Origin: Paludibacter sp. | Lineage (GTDB): Bacteria > Bacteroidota > Bacteroidia > Bacteroidales > Paludibacteraceae | NCBI GenBank assembly: GCA_031292575.1 | Contig: JARLGX010000008.1 | Location: 214,028-278,027, forward strand | Reading direction: 5' to 3' | Length of the DNA stretch: 64,000 bases | Shown: positions 59,022-64,000 of the stretch, in pieces | Numbering within the stretch: position 1 is the first letter of the stretch | Layout of the letters: every line of letters begins with the position of its first letter | The notes under the pieces: model-generated | The model's input: only the letters and a program-made list of their open reading frames with translations | Told to the model about the DNA's origin: nothing | The model's database searches: none | Program-made: the position numbers and the translations under genes

Positions 59022-60851
59022 TTATTTTAAAAATGTTGTTATTGCATTTGTAAATTCAGGAGGTTGCTCTATACACGAGAAATGACCTGCACCTTTAATC
59101 GTAACTACTTTACTAACGGGGATGAATGATGCTAATTCGTTGATTGCTTTTTTAGTCCCATCAAAGTCGCATTCTCCCACGATAAACAACACCGGAATTT
59201 TCAGCTTATTATTCTGATAAAAATTACGGGCAGCTGTACCCAGAAATACTTTCGACGATTCGCGATGTGCTACTTGCCACATACGCCAGTCGTCAATTAA
59301 TGACATCAGAAACGGAGAATCGATGCACGAACCTTTTAGCATGGACATTTTCCAGTTGGATTTAAAAATTTTCAGGTCTTTCTCCGGATCTCGTGGCTGC
59401 AGGTCAAAGGTGAGCGCCCCATCCGCCAGTACTGCCGACTTAACGCACTCAGGATGTACAGTCATAAAATCGGAAATCACCATAGCCCCCAACGATAAAC
59501 CGACCAAGTAAGCCTTGTCTATTCTCATTACAGCCATGAACTTTTTTAAATCCTCGCATGCTGTAAAATCTTGCCCTTCAACAGGCATCGACGAGAGTCC
59601 GTACCCCCGTAAATCGTAGCGAATAACACGATAATGTTTAGCTAACTCATTAAACTGTTTGTCCCACATGCGACGATCAACACTGTGTGCATGAAGCAAA
59701 ATCAAAGGTTCACCTTGCCCTTTTTCTTCATAAAAAAGCATAGCACCACCAATATTGGCAAATCCTTGTTTTACTCCCTGAGATTGAATAATTGTTGAGG
59801 TGAGTTTAGAAATGACCGCCGCGTCATAAAACGGAGAGAACCCATCACTACGTGCCGCGCTGCCTTGGACATGAGTAATGAAAAATCCGTAAACACTGTC
59901 GCGTTTATTGATCCACGGATAAGCTCCCGCCCAACCGGGACTACTTATTTGATATGCAACTTTATTCGAGTCTACTTTTTCGCGCCACTCGCCAAAACCG
60001 TAAATCCCTTTATGAAAATCACCGAAAGCCTTTTCTATATATTCTCCAGCAAGCACCCGTGCATCGTGCACTTGATCGGCTTGCATTTCGGCTACGGTTT
60101 CATTTTTTAAAATACGCTTTCCTTTAAAGGTTCCATTATGATAAATCATATTCAGAAATTGCATATAATCATTTAGGGTTGTTTGAAATCCACCTGCAAG
60201 CATCGGAGCGTGTCCGCCGTCAAGGTTGATGGGAACAAAGTGAGAGTTTATCATTCCCAAAGGTCTGGCAATTTCTTGTTCAAAAACAGTTTCAAAATCT
60301 TTTCCATAAGCCACTTCCGCCATTCGTCCTGCCACTTGCATGGCCAAACCTCCGTATTGAAAACGACTTCCGGCTCTGAACGTAGTATCTAATTTAAGTA
60401 TTCTGGCAACCGATTTTTTTAATACGGCAAACGTGTCAATTTCAGGAACGGGCAAATAATCCTTAATACCCGATGTATGTGAAAGCAACTGGCGGAGTTT
60501 TATTTTCCCTTGTGGATTTCCACCGAATTCTGGCAACCACTGTTCTACCGTATCATCCCAGCCAAGTTTTGTTTTATCCACCACTGCTGCAATGGTTGCA
60601 GCTGCCACCCATTTCCCAGCCGAAGCCACATAGACTTTAGTGTCGGGGGTATAAGTACCATAAGACTGCTGAAAAACAACCTGATTATTTCGGACAATAC
60701 AAACGGATGCTCCGGGATAATAACTCTTTTGAATCCAGCTTCCGATAAGTTGATCCAATGGAGAAAAGTCATATTTTTTAAATTCCTGACATTGTGAAAC
60801 TGTAAACGCACAACTTAATATCAGGGCTACTAAGAATCTATTTCTATTCAT
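59022..60851 (-). CDS. fusion: serine beta-lactamase-like domain + alpha/beta hydrolase domain
   Basis: N-half VASAGKWVAAATIAAVV (SxxK), LLSHTSGI, YGG; C-half LILLHAHSVDRRMWDKQFNELAKHYRVIRYDLRGYGLSS, YLVGLSLGAMVISDF, KGAGHFSCIEQP. Confidence 0.9.
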   Translation of the reverse strand: MNRNRFLVALILSCAFTVSQCQEFKKYDFSPLDQLIGSWIQKSYYPGASVCIVRNNQVVFQQSYGTYTPDTKVYVASAGKWVAAATIAAVVDKTKLGWDDTVEQWLPEFGGNPQGKIKLRQLLSHTSGIKDYLPVPEIDTFAVLKKSVARILKLDTTFRAGSRFQYGGLAMQVAGRMAEVAYGKDFETVFEQEIARPLGMINSHFVPINLDGGHAPMLAGGFQTTLNDYMQFLNMIYHNGTFKGKRILKNETVAEMQADQVHDARVLAGEYIEKAFGDFHKGIYGFGEWREKVDSNKVAYQISSPGWAGAYPWINKRDSVYGFFITHVQGSAARSDGFSPFYDAAVISKLTSTIIQSQGVKQGFANIGGAMLFYEEKGQGEPLILLHAHSVDRRMWDKQFNELAKHYRVIRYDLRGYGLSSMPVEGQDFTACEDLKKFMAVMRIDKAYLVGLSLGAMVISDFMTVHPECVKSAVLADGALTFDLQPRDPEKDLKIFKSNWKMSMLKGSCIDSPFLMSLIDDWRMWQVAHRESSKVFLGTAARNFYQNNKLKIPVLFIVGECDFDGTKKAINELASFIPVSKVVTIKGAGHFSCIEQPPEFTNAITTFLK

Positions 60852-60984
60852 AATCTTGCGAATGTTGTATGAATAGAAATACGAAGCGGATTAAGTTTTC
60901 ACCTAATCCGCTTCTATTAATTATTGTAAAAAAGTTTTTTATTCTATTTCAAATACTTGATTCTTAAGGTTCCACTTGGGGGAT

Positions 60985-62931
60985 TTAGGGAGCTGGGGTT
61001 ATCATTATCGCAACTCCCCCACTCGCTTTCAAGTCGAAGTTCAACACATCACCACCTTTAATTTTCTTTTCGGTGACACTTACTTTAGTTTTTGTAGGAA
61101 CCTTGTCGTCATCCTGATACATTTTCACTGAGTATTTCTTCCCTTTTTCGAGAAAATCAGTTGGAATAGTTATTCTACGTGCTTCAGTGTTGGTAATTGA
61201 ACCCACAAACCATTCAGCACCACTGCGGCGTGCTATAGTAACAAATTCACCAACTTTTCCATCAATCACTTTGGTATCATCCCAAACTGTTTTTACCTTG
61301 TCGAAAAACTCTATTTCCGGTTCGCCGTGATAAGCTGAAGGTTGGTCATACCAATACAAGAACTGAATAGGACTGTAATATACAACGGATAATGCAAGTT
61401 GATGTGCATGTGTATTTTTCACACGCGTATTGTAATAACAAATTGTATAATCTGCAGGACCTGCCAAAAAGCGGGTAAATGGTAAAATCGTATTATGGTC
61501 AGCATCAGGCATCTCCTCGTTTCCACGAACACCTTCCTGAGTCATCAAATTAGGATAAGTACGACTGAATCCTGTTGGGCGATATTCATCGTGAATATCC
61601 ACCATCAAGCCATATTCGGCGCATTTTTTTACTGCTTCGTGTAACCAGGTTGTCCAATACTGGTTTCCCACCTGCACAAATCCAAATTTAATTCCTTTAA
61701 TACCCCATTTTTTATAAAGAGGTAGAATAGAATCTAATTGTTGTATTAATGCTCGTTGATTTACATAGAGCCAAAGTCCAATCCCTTTAGAAGCCGCATA
61801 AGATGTAAGTTCTGGAATATTAAAATTTTTAGTTTGGGAAACAGTTTTTGCGTCTGAACTCATTTTCATTTCAGAGCCATACCAACCTCCATCTAAGTGA
61901 ATATATTGTAGTCCGTGTTCAGCAGCAAAATCAACACATTTCTTTGCATCCTCCTGAGTCATTTTTGCTACACGCATCACTTTTCCGGGTTTAATCCACG
62001 AAGTATCTTTAATTTTATTTGTTGGATTCAGGTTGAAAATTATGTCCTTATTTTTTATTAAATCAATAGGTTTTTCACCCACCATAATTATCCTCCAAGG
62101 AGTTGAATAAGCGGGAATCACATCTACACTGCTGTAAATTGAAGCTTGTAAGGTATTTGATTTTGTTGGATTCAGACTGAATTTCATTCTGGCGTAGTCC
62201 ACCATTTCTGCTTCAGCCAATGCTACGGTTAACCCATTCTTAAGTTCCATGGTAAGCGGACGTTCACTTTCTCCTTTCCAGTTATTTAGCGGTAGTAATG
62301 AATAAGGCCCCTGTGCCCAGGGTTCGTAATAAGCCAATGTTCCTACCGGCATGACGAATTGTGTTTGTTCTCCCACAATATGTAAAAACAAACCATTAGT
62401 TGGTTCCGGGAAATGATACCGAATAGCCACCCCTTCATTGTAAGCACGAACAACCACATCCATGAAGTAGCTTTTATTTTTGTCATAACCACCTTCCAAT
62501 TTCAAAGCATCTTTTTCTCCTTTTCGAAAGCTTACAATCATCTCATTGTAATTGTTTCGTATTGAATCGTGTTCTCCATAAACCGGTTTCCAGGTTTCAT
62601 CGAACGAGGTGCGTTGAACTCCTGTAAAATTGAGATTCTCACCCCAGACTTTACAAGTATCATTAGGAACAGCCAGCGCCGATTCGAAAGTCTGATTTCT
62701 AATCAGTACACCCAACTCAGATTCCTGCACAACTGTTTTTCCTTTATAAGAAAGTGTATAGTACATCTGGTTTTCCCCCTTTGCAATTTCTTTCTGATAA
62801 AAGCTAAACTCGTAAGCACCATCAGGCGAAGTCAGTTTATTTTCTGTTTCTTTCAGAATAGTCTGTGCATTTGCCAACATTGGCAGCAAAAATAAAATAG
62901 CTACTAATAGATTTAATTTGAGAATTTTCAT
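60985..62931 (-). CDS. glycoside hydrolase family 97 protein
   Basis: LTSPDGAYEFSFYQKEI, GWYGSEMK, MVDIHDEYRPTGFSRTYPNLMTQEGVRGNEE, NTEARRITIPTDFLEKGKKYSVKMYQDD. Confidence 0.93.
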   Translation of the reverse strand: MKILKLNLLVAILFLLPMLANAQTILKETENKLTSPDGAYEFSFYQKEIAKGENQMYYTLSYKGKTVVQESELGVLIRNQTFESALAVPNDTCKVWGENLNFTGVQRTSFDETWKPVYGEHDSIRNNYNEMIVSFRKGEKDALKLEGGYDKNKSYFMDVVVRAYNEGVAIRYHFPEPTNGLFLHIVGEQTQFVMPVGTLAYYEPWAQGPYSLLPLNNWKGESERPLTMELKNGLTVALAEAEMVDYARMKFSLNPTKSNTLQASIYSSVDVIPAYSTPWRIIMVGEKPIDLIKNKDIIFNLNPTNKIKDTSWIKPGKVMRVAKMTQEDAKKCVDFAAEHGLQYIHLDGGWYGSEMKMSSDAKTVSQTKNFNIPELTSYAASKGIGLWLYVNQRALIQQLDSILPLYKKWGIKGIKFGFVQVGNQYWTTWLHEAVKKCAEYGLMVDIHDEYRPTGFSRTYPNLMTQEGVRGNEEMPDADHNTILPFTRFLAGPADYTICYYNTRVKNTHAHQLALSVVYYSPIQFLYWYDQPSAYHGEPEIEFFDKVKTVWDDTKVIDGKVGEFVTIARRSGAEWFVGSITNTEARRITIPTDFLEKGKKYSVKMYQDDDKVPTKTKVSVTEKKIKGGDVLNFDLKASGGVAIMITPAP

Positions 62932-63078
62932 TTTTTATTTTTTAAAACATTGTGTTAATTAATAGTCTAAATCGAGTAACAAAATTTAATCTTTCCGAAA
63001 TCATATTTGTTTAATTAAGCAAGCTTATAGATCTTATATTAAGGGAAATAATTACACTTTCAAATGATCCTAAAGAGA

Positions 63079-64000
63079 TTATTTACATTTCAAATAATCT
63101 TCGTACCTACAGATTTCTCCATTTTCAGTAATTCCTTCAATCACTACTGAATAATTGTTTTCATTATCGGCTGTATAAAACTTTACATGAATGATTCCAT
63201 TGCTATCAGATTTTAGTGCAGGATTCCAATAAATAGTAGATCTCAAATCAGGCTGAGAACTTTTCAAAACACTATCTACTTCATATTTAGGAACATAAAA
63301 GTATTCTGGCTTTTGATACCCAAGTGGAGAAATATGAGCTAAACTAATTGGAGTTCCTTTTTTGACTTCAACACCAGATTTCAATGTAATGGCAATTACA
63401 CCATTTCCCCCACGTAAGCCAAAAATAGCGGCATTTGCTCCTTTAAAAACCTGAATTCTCTCAATATCATTTGTGGTCAAATATGAAATATCACTAATAT
63501 CATTCATTTCTACATTGTCAACTAAAAACAACGGATTATAATTGCTACCTCTGATAGAAACACTTTCTCCAGTTACACGAATTCCCGGAATAGTATAAAG
63601 AAAGTTTAGAAAAGTCATACCCGAATATTTCTCAAGTTGGTCAGATTTAACTTCCTCATCAGCCATTCCTGAATAATACTCATTCTGCGTATCAGTAACT
63701 TTGTTCGCTTTAACAGTGACTTCTCCCAGATTAATTACGCGCATTCCACCTTCATAGTAATACTTATCTTTACTTTGTTTGAAGTACTCTTCATTAGGTG
63801 AATTATCATTATTTAAAGGAGTTGGGATAAATTCATTCGATTTTGGAAACTCATCAGAATCCGGAACAATTTCGACGTCGGTTAAACTTCTTGATTTTTT
63901 AGCTTTCAGTATAAAAGTAGTACTATCAGGAAATTCAATACCATCAATTAAGTAACGACCTACGCTGTCGGTTTTAGCTATTTTAATTGAATTTTTATAT
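63079..64000 (-). CDS. TonB-dependent receptor plug-domain protein (partial, runs off window end)
   Basis: YSGMTFLNFLYTIPGIRVTGESVSIRGSNYNPLFLVDNVEMNDISDISYLTTNDIERIQVFKGANAAIFGLRGGNGVIAITLKSG; frame continues upstream past 63744. Confidence 0.82.
   Translation of the reverse strand, partial: YKNSIKIAKTDSVGRYLIDGIEFPDSTTFILKAKKSRSLTDVEIVPDSDEFPKSNEFIPTPLNNDNSPNEEYFKQSKDKYYYEGGMRVINLGEVTVKANKVTDTQNEYYSGMADEEVKSDQLEKYSGMTFLNFLYTIPGIRVTGESVSIRGSNYNPLFLVDNVEMNDISDISYLTTNDIERIQVFKGANAAIFGLRGGNGVIAITLKSGVEVKKGTPISLAHISPLGYQKPEYFYVPKYEVDSVLKSSQPDLRSTIYWNPALKSDSNGIIHVKFYTADNENNYSVVIEGITENGEICRYEDYLKCK

Noticed and set aside
1-64000. CRISPR array
   Set aside because: No regularly spaced 25-40 bp direct repeats with unique spacers seen; the 41.96-42.34 kb repeats are too short and irregular.
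1-64000. IS elements/transposases and rRNA/tRNA genes
   Set aside because: No transposase ORF (DDE, Y1 or serine recombinase motifs) in the ORF track, no terminal inverted repeats flanking one, and no recognisable rRNA or complete tRNA sequence.

Overview
The window reads as a Bacteroidales chromosome interrupted by one integrated conjugative element. (1) About 1-14.7 kb is AT-rich chromosomal backbone: aldo/keto reductase, YdeI-like, DUF4337, exosortase-family, tsaD, TamB-like, DUF3256, rpmE2, EamA transporter, truA, AMP-dependent acyl-CoA ligase, purU. (2) About 15.0-51.7 kb is a CTnDOT/CTn341-type element. Its tra module (TraQ, O, N, M, L, K, J, I, DUF3876, G, F, E, D, two DUF3408, A), mob module (mobilization protein, relaxase, coupling protein) and RteC/RteB/RteA regulators are recognisable, but no integrase, excisionase, traP or tetQ is visible. 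The tra-distal end carries an AT-rich island of about 13 kb with defence-like genes: a type IV AbiEi/AbiEii toxin-antitoxin, a methyltransferase + UvrD-helicase/RecB-like nuclease + membrane-anchored protein operon, a SIR2 gene split at a T9 homopolymer next to a 697-aa unknown protein, a HEPN/RES-domain protein and a DUF4238 protein. (3) About 51.8-64 kb is a carbohydrate-utilisation cluster (DUF1080, DUF4861, SDR, GH88, MFS, GH43, beta-lactamase/alpha-beta hydrolase fusion, GH97, partial TonB-plug protein). The best candidates for something undescribed are the AbiE-linked MTase/helicase-nuclease/TM operon with its duplicated palindromic operator, and the SIR2 + 697-aa pair with the T9 frameshift tract. 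All product names come from reading the translations; no database search was run.
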